A DNA stretch of 64,000 nt, from positions 4,340,001-4,404,000 of the forward strand of contig NZ_CP163525.1 of assembly GCF_041080655.1 (NCBI RefSeq). The letters run 5' to 3'. Positions 50,493-61,036 of this stretch are shown here, one piece after another. Below the pieces are notes generated by a model. The model did not search any database. It saw nothing but the letters and a program-made list of their open reading frames with translations, and was not told the DNA's origin. How positions within the stretch are numbered: position 1 is the first letter of the stretch; each line of letters begins with the position of its first letter. A program made the translations under genes and the position numbers. The stretch is from Streptomyces sp. CG4 (GTDB lineage: Bacteria; Actinomycetota; Actinomycetes; Streptomycetales; Streptomycetaceae).

Positions 50493-51485
50493 ATGAAAAT
50501 TGCTTTCGTTGGGAAGGGCGGCAGCGGCAAGACCACCCTCTCCTCTCTCTTCATCCGCCACCTGGTCGCCGCCGGCGCCCCGGTGGTCGCCATCGACGCG
50601 GACATCAACCAGCACCTCGGTCCCGCGCTCGGCCTCGATGAGACGGAGGCGGCCGCACTGCCCGCCATGGGCGAACGGCTGGCACTGATCAAGGACCATC
50701 TGCGCGGCAGCAATCCGCGTATCCGCTCCGCCGCCACGATGATCAAGACGACCCCGCCCGGCGAGGGCTCGCGGCTGGTCCGGGTGCGGGAGCCGAATCC
50801 GGTCTACGACGCCTGCGCACGGCCGGTGGAACTCGACGGCGGCGCCGTCCGTTTGATGGTCACGGGCCCCTTCACGGACGCCGACCTGGGGGTCGCCTGC
50901 TACCACTCCAAGACGGGAGCGGTGGAGCTGTTCCTGAACCACCTCGTCGACGGCCCCGACGAGTACGTCGTGGTGGACATGACGGCGGGTTCGGACTCCT
51001 TCGCCTCCGGCATGTTCACCCGCTTCGACATGACGTTCCTCGTAGCCGAGCCGACCCGGAAGGGAGTCTCCGTCTATCGCCAGTACAAGGAGTACGCCCG
51101 CGACTTCGGCGTCGCCCTGAAGGTCGTCGGCAACAAGATCCAGGAACAGGACGACATCGACTTCCTGCGCGCGGAGGTCGGCGACGACCTGCTCGTGACC
51201 TTCGCCGGCTCGGACTGGGTGCGCGCCATGGAGAAGGGCCGGCCGCCCCGGTTCGACCTCCTGGAGGAGGCCAACGCCCGCGCCCTGCACACCCTGCGGG
51301 CCACCGCGGACGCCACGTACGAGCTGCGGGACTGGGAGCGCTACACCCGCCAGATGGTGCACTTCCACCTGAAGAACGCCGAGGCGTGGGGCAATGAGCG
51401 CACCGGGGCCGACCTGGCCGCACAGGTCGATCCCGGCTTCGTGCTCAGCGAAGACATCGGCGCGGGTGTGACAACTCCCGTATGA
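50493..51485 (+). CDS. CooC/ParA-like ATPase
   Basis: This 330-residue P-loop ATPase of the SIMIBI class has the deviant Walker A GKGGSGKTTLSS, the switch segment VVAIDADINQHLG and the later VVVDMTAGSDSFASG. The layout is closest to CooC-type metal-insertion or Mrp/ParA-like ATPases. The ATG at 50493 begins MKIAFVGKGG. A TACTGT (50479-50484) with TGACAC 18 bp further upstream predicts a start about 2 nt before the ATG, so it may be nearly leaderless. It converges with the deacetylase gene with a 3-bp gap. Confidence 0.85.
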   Translation: MKIAFVGKGGSGKTTLSSLFIRHLVAAGAPVVAIDADINQHLGPALGLDETEAAALPAMGERLALIKDHLRGSNPRIRSAATMIKTTPPGEGSRLVRVREPNPVYDACARPVELDGGAVRLMVTGPFTDADLGVACYHSKTGAVELFLNHLVDGPDEYVVVDMTAGSDSFASGMFTRFDMTFLVAEPTRKGVSVYRQYKEYARDFGVALKVVGNKIQEQDDIDFLRAEVGDDLLVTFAGSDWVRAMEKGRPPRFDLLEEANARALHTLRATADATYELRDWERYTRQMVHFHLKNAEAWGNERTGADLAAQVDPGFVLSEDIGAGVTTPV

Positions 51486-51488
51486 CGC

Positions 51489-52754
51489 CTACTGCTTGAC
51501 CGCCGGGGCCCCCGGCACGCCCTTCGGCGCCGGGGCCGGGCGGCCGGACAGGAAGGACGCCCAGCCCGGTCGGGGAGCCTCGCCCACCTGCAGGGTGCGC
51601 AGCTTCTCCAGGACCTTCGGGTCCTGGGCGTCCAGCCAGTCGGCCAGCTGGTGGAAGGACACGCAGCGTACGTCGGGCTTGTTGCACACCTCCTTGATCG
51701 TGTCCTCGACGGCGTGCATGTAGGTGCCGCCGTTCCAGGACTCGAAGTGGTTGCCGATGACCAGCGGCGCGCGATTGCCTTCATAGGCCCGGTAGAAGCC
51801 CTTGACGAGGCCGTCGCGCATCTGGTCGCCCCAGTAGTCGAACTTGTCCGGGTCGCCCTGGGTCTTGGTGCCGGACTGGTTGACCATGAAGTTGTAGTCC
51901 ATGGTCAGCTGCTCAAAGGTGTGTCCGGGGAAGGGCACCAGCTGCATCGACAGGTCCCACAGGCCCTCCTTCTTCTTGGGCCAGACCTGCTCGTTGACGC
52001 CGCTGGAGTCGTAGCGGAAGCCCAACTGGCGGGCCGCCTTCATGAAGTTCTGCTGGCCCTCCAGGCAAGGGGTGCGGGCACCGATCAGCTCCTTGTCGTA
52101 ATCGAAGGGCAGCGGAGACGACTTCTTCATGCCGGTGTTGGTCTTCCAGGTCTTCACGAACTGCTTGGCCTGGGCAATCTCGCTCTTCCACTCGTCCACG
52201 GACCAGGTGCCGACCCCACCGTCGGGCCCGCAGAAGTGGCCGTTGAAGTGGGTGCCGATCTCGTTGCCCTCGAGCCAGGCGAGCCGGGCCTGTTTGACGG
52301 TGTCGGCGATCCCCTTCTCGTCGTTGAAGCCGATGTCGGAACTACCCTGCGCATGCTGGGGCGGTTTGTACTGCTCGCGCTTGTCCTTCGGCAGCATGTA
52401 CACGCCGCTGAGGAAGTACGTCATGGTCGCGTGGTTCTCCTTGGAGACCTTGCGGAAGTGCGAGAACAGCTTCTGGCGGTCCTCGCCCGCACCGTCCCAG
52501 GAGAAGACGACGAACTGCGGCGGCTTCTGACCGGGCTTCAGCCGCTCGGGTCTGGGCAGATACGGCTGCGAGCCGGTGTACGCGGTCGATCCGTCGCCGA
52601 TCAGCCGGAGCACACTCCGGGGCGCCGGGGCCCCCTTCTGCGGACCGGATGCTCCTTTCTTCGAGCCGTGGGAGCCAGTCGCGCAACCGGCGAGCGACGA
52701 GGCACAGGCCGCGGCGATCACAACGCCGACGGCGATCCTCTGGGTGGCGGTCAT
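51489..52754 (-). CDS. polysaccharide deacetylase-like lipoprotein
   Basis: This 421-residue secreted lipoprotein has signal peptide QRIAVGVVIAAACASSLAGC (lipobox LAGC) and a long catalytic-like domain. The region FVVFSWDGAGEDRQKLFSHF stands where NodB enzymes have TFDDG, and NEIGTHFNGHFCG gives a His-x3-His pair. Later NHFESWNGG and VRCVSFHQLADWL match the fold's end. The altered first motif leaves catalysis uncertain. It probably acts on cell-wall or extracellular polysaccharide. The ATG at 52754 is clear. Confidence 0.82.
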   Translation of the reverse strand: MTATQRIAVGVVIAAACASSLAGCATGSHGSKKGASGPQKGAPAPRSVLRLIGDGSTAYTGSQPYLPRPERLKPGQKPPQFVVFSWDGAGEDRQKLFSHFRKVSKENHATMTYFLSGVYMLPKDKREQYKPPQHAQGSSDIGFNDEKGIADTVKQARLAWLEGNEIGTHFNGHFCGPDGGVGTWSVDEWKSEIAQAKQFVKTWKTNTGMKKSSPLPFDYDKELIGARTPCLEGQQNFMKAARQLGFRYDSSGVNEQVWPKKKEGLWDLSMQLVPFPGHTFEQLTMDYNFMVNQSGTKTQGDPDKFDYWGDQMRDGLVKGFYRAYEGNRAPLVIGNHFESWNGGTYMHAVEDTIKEVCNKPDVRCVSFHQLADWLDAQDPKVLEKLRTLQVGEAPRPGWASFLSGRPAPAPKGVPGAPAVKQ

Positions 52755-53034
52755 GCTCCGCCCACCTTCTTCCTTCTCTCAGGCGAGTGCTGACGTGGGC
52801 TGTTTTCTGGGGATATGCCGGGACTACACCGGCAGCGCCGCCAAGATCGCATGAGAGCGAGAAGGGATTAGCACGACAAGCCGATCAAATGATTAGTTCC
52901 CCGACACGAGTGACTGACTGAGCCATTTGCACCGAAACGTTATGCACTGCCTTTACGTGTCATTACGCTCCATTTACCAACGTTGATCCATCCCGCCCAG
53001 TCCGTGACCGTGCCGCCCCGGAGGAGACGGGAAC

Positions 53035-55368
53035 ATGTCAGCCTGCGCACCCCCGCACCCCCAGCACCCGCATCCACCGCACGGTCCGCCGCCGAACCAC
53101 CGGCCCCGCCTCCCCACAGCGGCCGCCGGCCTTTCCGCGTCCGTCGCCGTCTTCCTGATCGCCCTGCCCCTGTCCCTCGGCATCGCCCTGGCCACCGGCG
53201 CCCCGCTGCAGGCCGGTCTCGTCGCTGCGGCCGTGGGCGGACTCGTCACCGGCCGGCTCGGTGGCTGCCCGCTCCAGGTCAGCGGGCCCGCCGCGGGGCT
53301 CACCGTGGTCACCGCCGACCTGATCCACCGCTACGGCTGGCGGGCGACCTGCGGCATCACCGTCCTCGCCGGACTCACCCAGCTCGGCCTCCGCTGTCTG
53401 CGAGTGGCGCGCGGCGCGCTCGCGGTCAGCCCCGCCGTGGTGCACGGCATGCTCGCCGGGATCGGCATCACCCTCGCCGTCGCGCAGCTGCACATCGTCC
53501 TCGGCGGCAGCCCGGACAGCTCCGTCCTGGCCAACCTGCGGGCGCTGCCCGCCCAGTTGGCCCACGTGCATCCGGCCGCCGTCTCGATGAGCGCGCTGAC
53601 GCTCGCCCTCCTGCTGGTCTGGCACCGGCTGCCCGGCCGCCCGGGCAAGCTGCTGCGCGGAGTGCCGGCCGCGCTCGTGGCCGTGGCCGGGGCCACCGCG
53701 ACGGCGGCCCTCGCCGGGCCGGCCCTGCCCCGGGTCGAGCTGCCGTCCTGGCGCAGCCATGCCCTGGCCGGACTGCCTGAGGGCCCGGTGCTCGGGCTCG
53801 TCGCCGCCGTGCTCACCACCACCCTGGTGTGCAGCGTGCAGTCGCTGCTCGGCGCGGTGACCGTGGACAGGCCGGCCGCGGCTCGCCCCGGCCCCGTCTC
53901 CCGGGCCGGCCGCTCCGACCTCGACCGGGAGCTGCTGAGTCAGGGAGCCGCCAACATCGTCGCCGGGGCGCTCGGCGGACTGCCGGTCGCCGGGGTGGCC
54001 GTGCGCAGTACCGCGAATGTGAACTCCGGTGCCCTGAGCCGGAACTCCACAATGCTGCACGGCGTTCTCGTAGTAGTCGCCGCGCTGCTGATGGTCCCGA
54101 TCCTGGCGGAGATCCCGCTCGCCTCCCTCGCCGCCCTGGTGATGGCCGTCGGTATCCAGATGGTGTCCCTGCACCACATCCGCACGGTGACGCGCCACCG
54201 AGAAGTGCCGGTCTACGCCGCGACCGCACTCGGCGTGGTGTTCCTCGGCGTCCTTCAGGGCGTGCTCCTCGGCGTCGCCGTGGCGGTCGCCGTCGCCCTG
54301 CACCGCCTCACCCGCACCCGCATCACCCACGAAGAGAAGGAAGGAGTCCATCACGTACGAATCCAAGGCCAGTTGACGTTCCTCGCGGTGCCCCGGCTCA
54401 GCCGAGCCCTGCATCTCGTACCCCAAGGCGCCCACGCCGTCGTGGAGTTGGACGTATCGTTCATGGACCACGCGGCGTACGAGTCGCTGCAGGACTGGAC
54501 GTGTGCCCACACCGCGCGAGGCGGCACTGCCGAGCTGTCGGGCCGGCGCGGCGGAATCCGGACCGCCGAGCCACCCCCGTCCGCCGGGTGCGGTTGCCGG
54601 CCCTGGACGTCCTGGCGCACTCACCGGTCCTGCTTCCCGGAATCCGCCGCCGCCCCGGCGGACCAGGACGCGGCGCGGGAGCTGGCCCGTGGGATCGCCT
54701 CGTTCCAGCGCAACACCGCGCCGCTGGTGCGGGCGGAGCTGGCGCGGCTCGCCCGGGCAGGGCAGCGGCCCGCACAGCTCTTCCTCACCTGTGCCGATTC
54801 CCGGATCGTCACGTCGATGATCACCGCCAGTGGTCCCGGCGACCTGTTCGTCGTCCGCAACGTCGGCAACCTGGTGCCGGCGCCGGGCGAGGAACGCGGC
54901 GACGACTCGGTGGCGGCCGCCGTCGAGTACGCCGTGGAGGTGCTCGGGGTGCGCTCCATCACCGTGTGCGGGCACTCGGGATGCGGGGCGATGCAGGCGC
55001 TGTTGACCGCGAGCGGGGCGGGCGGCAGCACCCCGTTGCGGCGCTGGCTCCGGCACGGTCTGCCGAGTCTGGCGCGGCTGGCCGAGGACCGCCGCGCCCG
55101 GCCCCGGCTCGCCGGCCGACTCCCGGCGGACGCGGTGGAGCAGCTGTGTCTGGTCAACGTGGTCCAGCAGCTGGAGCATCTGCGGGCGCACACCCCGGTG
55201 GCCCGGGCGCTGGCCCGGGGCGAGCTGGAGCTGCACGGGATGTACTTCCACGTGGGCGAGGCGCAGGCGTATCTGCTGGCGGGGAGCGAAGAGGACGGGC
55301 TGTTCGAGGGCGTCACGGGGAGGATCACGGAAGGGGTGGTCGCAGGGGAGGCACACAGTCCGACGTGA
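53035..55368 (+). CDS. SulP transporter / STAS / beta-carbonic anhydrase fusion
   Basis: This 777-residue membrane protein has a SulP transport domain (about 28-430, ten or more helices, VSGPAAGLTVVTADL, VAGALGGLPVAGVAVRSTAN), a STAS domain (~440-515, VELDVSFMDHAAYESLQDW) and a complete beta-carbonic anhydrase. The zinc ligands lie in LTCADSRIVTS (~585) and VCGHSGCGAM (~644). Such fusions, like Rv3273 of M. tuberculosis, are thought to move bicarbonate and interconvert it with CO2 at the membrane. ATG 53035 has GGAGGAG 8 nt upstream. A His/Pro-rich head precedes the first helix. Confidence 0.93.
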   Translation: MSACAPPHPQHPHPPHGPPPNHRPRLPTAAAGLSASVAVFLIALPLSLGIALATGAPLQAGLVAAAVGGLVTGRLGGCPLQVSGPAAGLTVVTADLIHRYGWRATCGITVLAGLTQLGLRCLRVARGALAVSPAVVHGMLAGIGITLAVAQLHIVLGGSPDSSVLANLRALPAQLAHVHPAAVSMSALTLALLLVWHRLPGRPGKLLRGVPAALVAVAGATATAALAGPALPRVELPSWRSHALAGLPEGPVLGLVAAVLTTTLVCSVQSLLGAVTVDRPAAARPGPVSRAGRSDLDRELLSQGAANIVAGALGGLPVAGVAVRSTANVNSGALSRNSTMLHGVLVVVAALLMVPILAEIPLASLAALVMAVGIQMVSLHHIRTVTRHREVPVYAATALGVVFLGVLQGVLLGVAVAVAVALHRLTRTRITHEEKEGVHHVRIQGQLTFLAVPRLSRALHLVPQGAHAVVELDVSFMDHAAYESLQDWTCAHTARGGTAELSGRRGGIRTAEPPPSAGCGCRPWTSWRTHRSCFPESAAAPADQDAARELARGIASFQRNTAPLVRAELARLARAGQRPAQLFLTCADSRIVTSMITASGPGDLFVVRNVGNLVPAPGEERGDDSVAAAVEYAVEVLGVRSITVCGHSGCGAMQALLTASGAGGSTPLRRWLRHGLPSLARLAEDRRARPRLAGRLPADAVEQLCLVNVVQQLEHLRAHTPVARALARGELELHGMYFHVGEAQAYLLAGSEEDGLFEGVTGRITEGVVAGEAHSPT

Positions 55369-55397
55369 GGGAACGGCACTTCGGCAGGGGCACTTGG

Positions 55398-55413
55398 ACA
55401 GGTCTAAACCAAT
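55398..55413. promoter_or_regulatory. DasR-responsive-element-like site upstream of acsA
   Basis: The 16-mer ACAGGTCTAAACCAAT matches 13 of 16 bases of the dre consensus as I know it, ACTGGTCTAGACCACT, including both GGTCTA and ACCA cores. It lies 87 bp upstream of the acsA start. Confidence 0.5.
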
Positions 55414-55499
55414 TTCCCGGTCGGCTCTTGTCATCGGACCCCCGCGTCTGATGAGCTGTGGCCCGGGACACAACGGACACCCTTCGAGAGGGAGATGTC

Positions 55500-57455
<1,956 letters not shown>

Positions 57456-57470
57456 CCGCCATCAGCCTTG

Positions 57471-57500
57471 GGGGCACCCGGCCGACAGGCTGGGTGCCCC
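57471..57500 (+). terminator. terminator of acsA
   Basis: GGGGCACCC and GGGTGCCCC pair as a perfect 9-bp stem with a 12-nt loop, 15 bp after the acsA stop; TCCTCCG follows. Confidence 0.75.
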
Positions 57501-57511
57501 TCCTCCGTTTA

Positions 57512-57549
57512 CCGTGAGGATCACCGGTTTGCCGTGAGGATCACCGGTT
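57512..57549. repeat. 18-bp direct repeat
   Basis: CCGTGAGGATCACCGGTT occurs twice, at 57512-57529 and 57532-57549, with a period of 20 bp, between acsA and nhaA. Each unit contains imperfect dyad symmetry (CCGGTGATCCTCACGG on the other strand). Confidence 0.85.
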
Positions 57550-57581
57550 CCGGACCGCTCCCTTTGAGACACCCGTCAACA

Positions 57582-57600
57582 TTAGGTAAGCTAAGTAAAG
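57582..57600. promoter_or_regulatory. iron-box-like AT-rich sequence upstream of nhaA
   Basis: TTAGGTAAGCTAAGTAAAG resembles the actinobacterial iron box (TTAGGTTAGGCTNACCTAA) in its left half and centre, but the right half is poor. It is a rare AT-rich patch 80 bp upstream of the nhaA start. Confidence 0.25.
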
Positions 57601-57680
57601 CGTCAAGAACACGTCTAGGGGTGCGCCGGGAAGTCTGGTCGGCATGTGAGCCGTCCTGCCTACCCACCGGAGGTCCCGCC

Positions 57681-59117
57681 ATGACCGCGCCCCGCACCCC
57701 CGCCCGCAAGGTCCTCGGACGTCTGTCCCTGCCCGAGCGGGCCTTCGTGGCGGACGCGCTGCGCACCGAGACCGTCGGCGGCATCCTACTCCTCCTCGCC
57801 ACCGTAGCGGCGCTGATCTGGGCGAACGTCCCCGCCCTCCGCCCCAGCCACGAGTCCCTCAGCGACTTCCACCTGGGCCCCGGCACGCTCGGCCTGAACC
57901 TCTCGGTCGCCCACTGGGCCGCCGACGGCCTGCTCGCGGTGTTCTTCTTCGTCGCCGGCATCGAGCTGAAGCGCGAGCTGGTCGCCGGAGACCTGCGCGA
58001 TCCCAGGGCGGCCGTACTGCCCGTGGTCGCCGCGCTGTGCGGCATGGCCGTACCGGCACTCGTCTACGCCCTCACCAACCTCACCGGCCACGGTTCGGCA
58101 CAAGGCTGGGCGGTGCCCACCGCCACCGACATCGCCTTCGCGCTCGCCGTCCTCGCGGTCATCGGCACCTCCCTGCCCAGCTCGCTGCGCGCCTTCCTGC
58201 TCACCCTCGCGGTCGTCGACGACCTCTTCGCGATCCTGATCATCGCGATCTTCTTCACCGACCGGCTGAACTTCGCCGCGCTCGGCGGCGCCGTCGCCGC
58301 ACTGGTCGTCTTCTGGCTGCTGCTGCGCAAGGGCGTGCGCGGCTGGTACGTGTACGTGCCGCTGGCCCTGGTGATCTGGGCGCTGATGTACAACAGCGGC
58401 GTGCACGCCACCATCGCCGGCGTGGCGATGGGCCTGATGCTGCGCTGCACCACCCGGGAGGGTGAGCAGCACTCGCCGGGCGAGCACATCGAGCACCTGG
58501 TGCGGCCCCTGTCCGCCGGGCTCGCCGTGCCGTTGTTCGCGCTGTTCAGCGCCGGGGTGAAGATCTCCGGCGGCGCGCTCGGGGACGTGTTCACCAGGCC
58601 GGAGACGCTCGGGGTGGTGCTGGGGCTCGTCGTCGGAAAGACGCTCGGCATATTCGGCGGCACCTGGCTCACCGCCCGCTTCACCCGCGCCTCCCTCAGC
58701 GAGGACCTCGCCTGGGCCGACGTCTTCGCGGTGGCCTCCCTCGCCGGTATCGGCTTCACCGTCTCCCTGCTCATCGGCGAACTCGCCTTCGCCGGCGACG
58801 CCGTCCTCACCGGCGAGGTCAAGGCGGCCGTCCTCATCGGATCGCTGATGGCCGCGGTGTGCGCGACGGTGCTGCTGAAGATACGTAACGCCAAGTACCG
58901 CAGGCTGTGCGAGGAGGAGGACCGCGACGACGACCTCGACGGCATCCCGGACATCTACGAGCAGGACGACCCGGCCTATCACCTGCGCATGGCCGAGATC
59001 CACGAGCGCAAGGCCGCCGAACACCGGCGGATCGCCGCCGAGCGGGCGGTCGCGACGCGCCACGGGCTTACGGAAGTAGCGGGCGGGGCAGGCGAGGACG
59101 GCGACCGTCCGGCATGA
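57681..59117 (+). CDS. nhaA: NhaA-family Na+/H+ antiporter
   Basis: This 478-residue membrane antiporter exchanges internal Na+ for external H+. The conserved TDIAFALAVLAVIG and the paired aspartates in LAVVDDLFAILIIAIF form the ion-binding site. About twelve helices run from residue 30 to 425. The C-terminal ~55 residues are an acidic and then basic cytoplasmic tail (CEEEDRDDDLDGIPDIYEQD, HERKAAEHRR). ATG 57681 has GGAGG 7 nt upstream. Confidence 0.95.
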   Translation: MTAPRTPARKVLGRLSLPERAFVADALRTETVGGILLLLATVAALIWANVPALRPSHESLSDFHLGPGTLGLNLSVAHWAADGLLAVFFFVAGIELKRELVAGDLRDPRAAVLPVVAALCGMAVPALVYALTNLTGHGSAQGWAVPTATDIAFALAVLAVIGTSLPSSLRAFLLTLAVVDDLFAILIIAIFFTDRLNFAALGGAVAALVVFWLLLRKGVRGWYVYVPLALVIWALMYNSGVHATIAGVAMGLMLRCTTREGEQHSPGEHIEHLVRPLSAGLAVPLFALFSAGVKISGGALGDVFTRPETLGVVLGLVVGKTLGIFGGTWLTARFTRASLSEDLAWADVFAVASLAGIGFTVSLLIGELAFAGDAVLTGEVKAAVLIGSLMAAVCATVLLKIRNAKYRRLCEEEDRDDDLDGIPDIYEQDDPAYHLRMAEIHERKAAEHRRIAAERAVATRHGLTEVAGGAGEDGDRPA

Positions 59118-59222
59118 TCTGACGAGACGGTACAAAACAAGACGGCCACACGAGCGGGCCGACCGGTCGCCCAGGGCGGCACGGCGCGCCCGCGGCACGA
59201 GAGACCTCTGAGGGAGAACGCG

Positions 59223-59711
59223 ATGAGCGCACCCGACGGCAGCCCGGTCGGCGCCGAACGCAGCATCGGCCAGCTGTTCGCCTCGGCGACGACCGAAATG
59301 TCGGCGCTGGTGCACGACGAGATCGCCCTGGCCAAGGCCCAGCTGAAGCAGGACGTGAAGCGCGGCGCGGTCAGCGGCGGCGCCTTCACCATGGCAGCGG
59401 TGGTGCTGGTCTTCTCCCTGCCGATGCTCAACTTCGCCCTCGCCTACGGCATCCGGACCTGGAGCAACTGGAACCTGGCGATCTGCTTCGTGCTGTCCTT
59501 CGCGGCCAACGTGCTCGTCGCCGTTCTGCTCGGGCTGATCGGCCTGGCCTTCGCGAAGAAGGCCAGGAAGAGCCAGGGCCCGCAGAAGGTGGCCGCGTCG
59601 GTGAAGGAGACGGCGGGCGTCCTGCAGAACGCCAGGCCGCACCCGCGCGCGGAGCTGCCCGAGGACCGGGCCCCCGCCGCCATCGAAGCTGTGGCACGCT
59701 CGCAGTCATGA
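59223..59711 (+). CDS. phage-holin-like (DUF1469) membrane protein
   Basis: This 162-residue protein belongs to the actinobacterial 'holin superfamily III'/DUF1469 group. A head with SIGQLFASATTEMSALVHDE and ALAKAQLKQDVKRGA precedes two membrane helices (FTMAAVVLVFSLPMLNFALA, AICFVLSFAANVLVAVLLGL) and a basic tail. No phage genes are nearby, so it is a housekeeping membrane protein rather than a lysis holin. ATG 59223 has AGGGAG 6 nt upstream. Its stop overlaps the next ATG by 4 bp. Confidence 0.88.
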   Translation: MSAPDGSPVGAERSIGQLFASATTEMSALVHDEIALAKAQLKQDVKRGAVSGGAFTMAAVVLVFSLPMLNFALAYGIRTWSNWNLAICFVLSFAANVLVAVLLGLIGLAFAKKARKSQGPQKVAASVKETAGVLQNARPHPRAELPEDRAPAAIEAVARSQS

Positions 59712-60640
59712 CCGACCCCGCCCCTACGGCCGTACGGATCGACCTTCCCCACGGGGAAAAGGTGACGCACAGGGACGTCGCCGCCAACGGCGCGCGTTTC
59801 CACATCGCCGAACTCGGCGACGGCCCCCTGGTGCTGCTGCTGCACGGCTTCCCGCAGTTCTGGTGGACCTGGCGACACCAGTTGGTCGCGCTCGCGGACG
59901 CGGGCTACCGCGCGGTGGCGATGGACCTGCGGGGCGTCGGCGGCAGCGACCGCACGCCCCGCGGATACGACCCCGCCAACCTCGCGCTCGACGTCACCGG
60001 CGTGATCCGCTCGCTCGGCGAGCCGGACGCGGCGCTGGTCGGGCACGACCTGGGCGGCTATCTGGCGTGGACGGCGGCGGCCATGCGGCCCAAGCTCGTC
60101 CGGCGTCTCGCGGTGGTGTCGATGCCCCATCCGCGGCGCTGGCGCGCGGCGATGCTGCGGGACGCCCGGCAGACGGCCGCCAGCTCCTACATCTGGGGCT
60201 TCCAGCGGCCGTGGCTGCCAGAGCGTCAACTCACTGCGGACGGCGGGGCGTTGGTGGGCCGGCTGATCCGGGACTGGTCCGGGCCACGGCTGCCGGACGA
60301 CGAGGCGGTTCAGACGTACCAGCGGGCCATGTGCATCCCGTCGACCGCGCACTGCGCCATCGAGCCGTACCGCTGGCTGGTGCGCTCGCTGGCCCGCCCG
60401 GACGGCATTCAGTTCAACCGCCGGATGAAGCGGCCGGTGCGGGTGCCGACGCTGCATCTGCACGGCTCGCTGGACCCGGTGACGCGCACACGCAGCGCCG
60501 CCGGTTCGGGCGAGTACGTCGAAGCGCCGTACCGCTGGCGGCTGTTCGACGGTCTCGGCCACTTCCCGCACGAGGAGGACCCGACGGCGTTCTCCACGGA
60601 ACTGGTCAACTGGCTGAAGGATCCTGAGCCGGACCGGTGA
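59708..60640 (+). CDS. epoxide-hydrolase-like alpha/beta hydrolase
   Basis: This 310-residue cytoplasmic alpha/beta hydrolase has the oxyanion motif LLLHGFPQFWWTW, the nucleophile aspartate in LVGHDLGGYLAW and the catalytic histidine in DGLGHFPHEEDP. HGFP together with GHDxG points to the epoxide hydrolase or dehalogenase branch. It is translationally coupled to the DUF1469 gene by a 4-bp overlap, a pairing common in streptomycetes. The substrate is unknown. Confidence 0.92.
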   Translation: MTDPAPTAVRIDLPHGEKVTHRDVAANGARFHIAELGDGPLVLLLHGFPQFWWTWRHQLVALADAGYRAVAMDLRGVGGSDRTPRGYDPANLALDVTGVIRSLGEPDAALVGHDLGGYLAWTAAAMRPKLVRRLAVVSMPHPRRWRAAMLRDARQTAASSYIWGFQRPWLPERQLTADGGALVGRLIRDWSGPRLPDDEAVQTYQRAMCIPSTAHCAIEPYRWLVRSLARPDGIQFNRRMKRPVRVPTLHLHGSLDPVTRTRSAAGSGEYVEAPYRWRLFDGLGHFPHEEDPTAFSTELVNWLKDPEPDR

Positions 60641-60778
60641 CCGTACGGTCAGGTTCGGATGCGTGGAGTATCCGGATCGTGAACACTTGTCCTTCGAACG
60701 GCCACATGCCTGCCGCATAGGCCAATTGGGCGGCGCTCAGGCGGTTATCGACCTTCGGGCAGGGGCACACGTCGGGGT

Positions 60779-60958
60779 ATGGGCTGGACGCACGACTACA
60801 GTGACGCACCCCGCAACCGCCGCTCGGCCACCGGTCCGGGCACGTCTCAGCGAGGCAACCCGCAGCTCGCGGAAGGGGACCTCCGCGTGGGGATCCCGCG
60901 CATCCTGCGCCGGCGGGCCCGCTGGGTCTCGGTACGGCTGCGTCACCCGCGCGGCTGA
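60779..60958 (+). CDS. small basic protein, 59 residues (candidate)
   Basis: An open frame of 60 codons starts MGWTHDYSDAPRNRRSATGP and ends in the basic stretch RILRRRARWVSVRLRHPRG. Third codon positions are mostly G or C, as in real genes here. There is no Shine-Dalgarno sequence, so the start is unsure. It lies in a 396-bp gap between two convergent genes. I recognise no family. Confidence 0.4.
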   Translation: MGWTHDYSDAPRNRRSATGPGTSQRGNPQLAEGDLRVGIPRILRRRARWVSVRLRHPRG

Positions 60959-61036
60959 CCCCCTCCGGGCAGGCTCACACCCCCGCGGGTCACACCGTGC
61001 GGGGCCACACCTCCCGAAGGATCACGTCACCCGAGG

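Noticed and set aside
59223..59711. Holin-like gene as a sign of a prophage
   Set aside because: No endolysin, integrase or structural phage gene is near; this DUF1469 type is a normal actinobacterial chromosomal protein.
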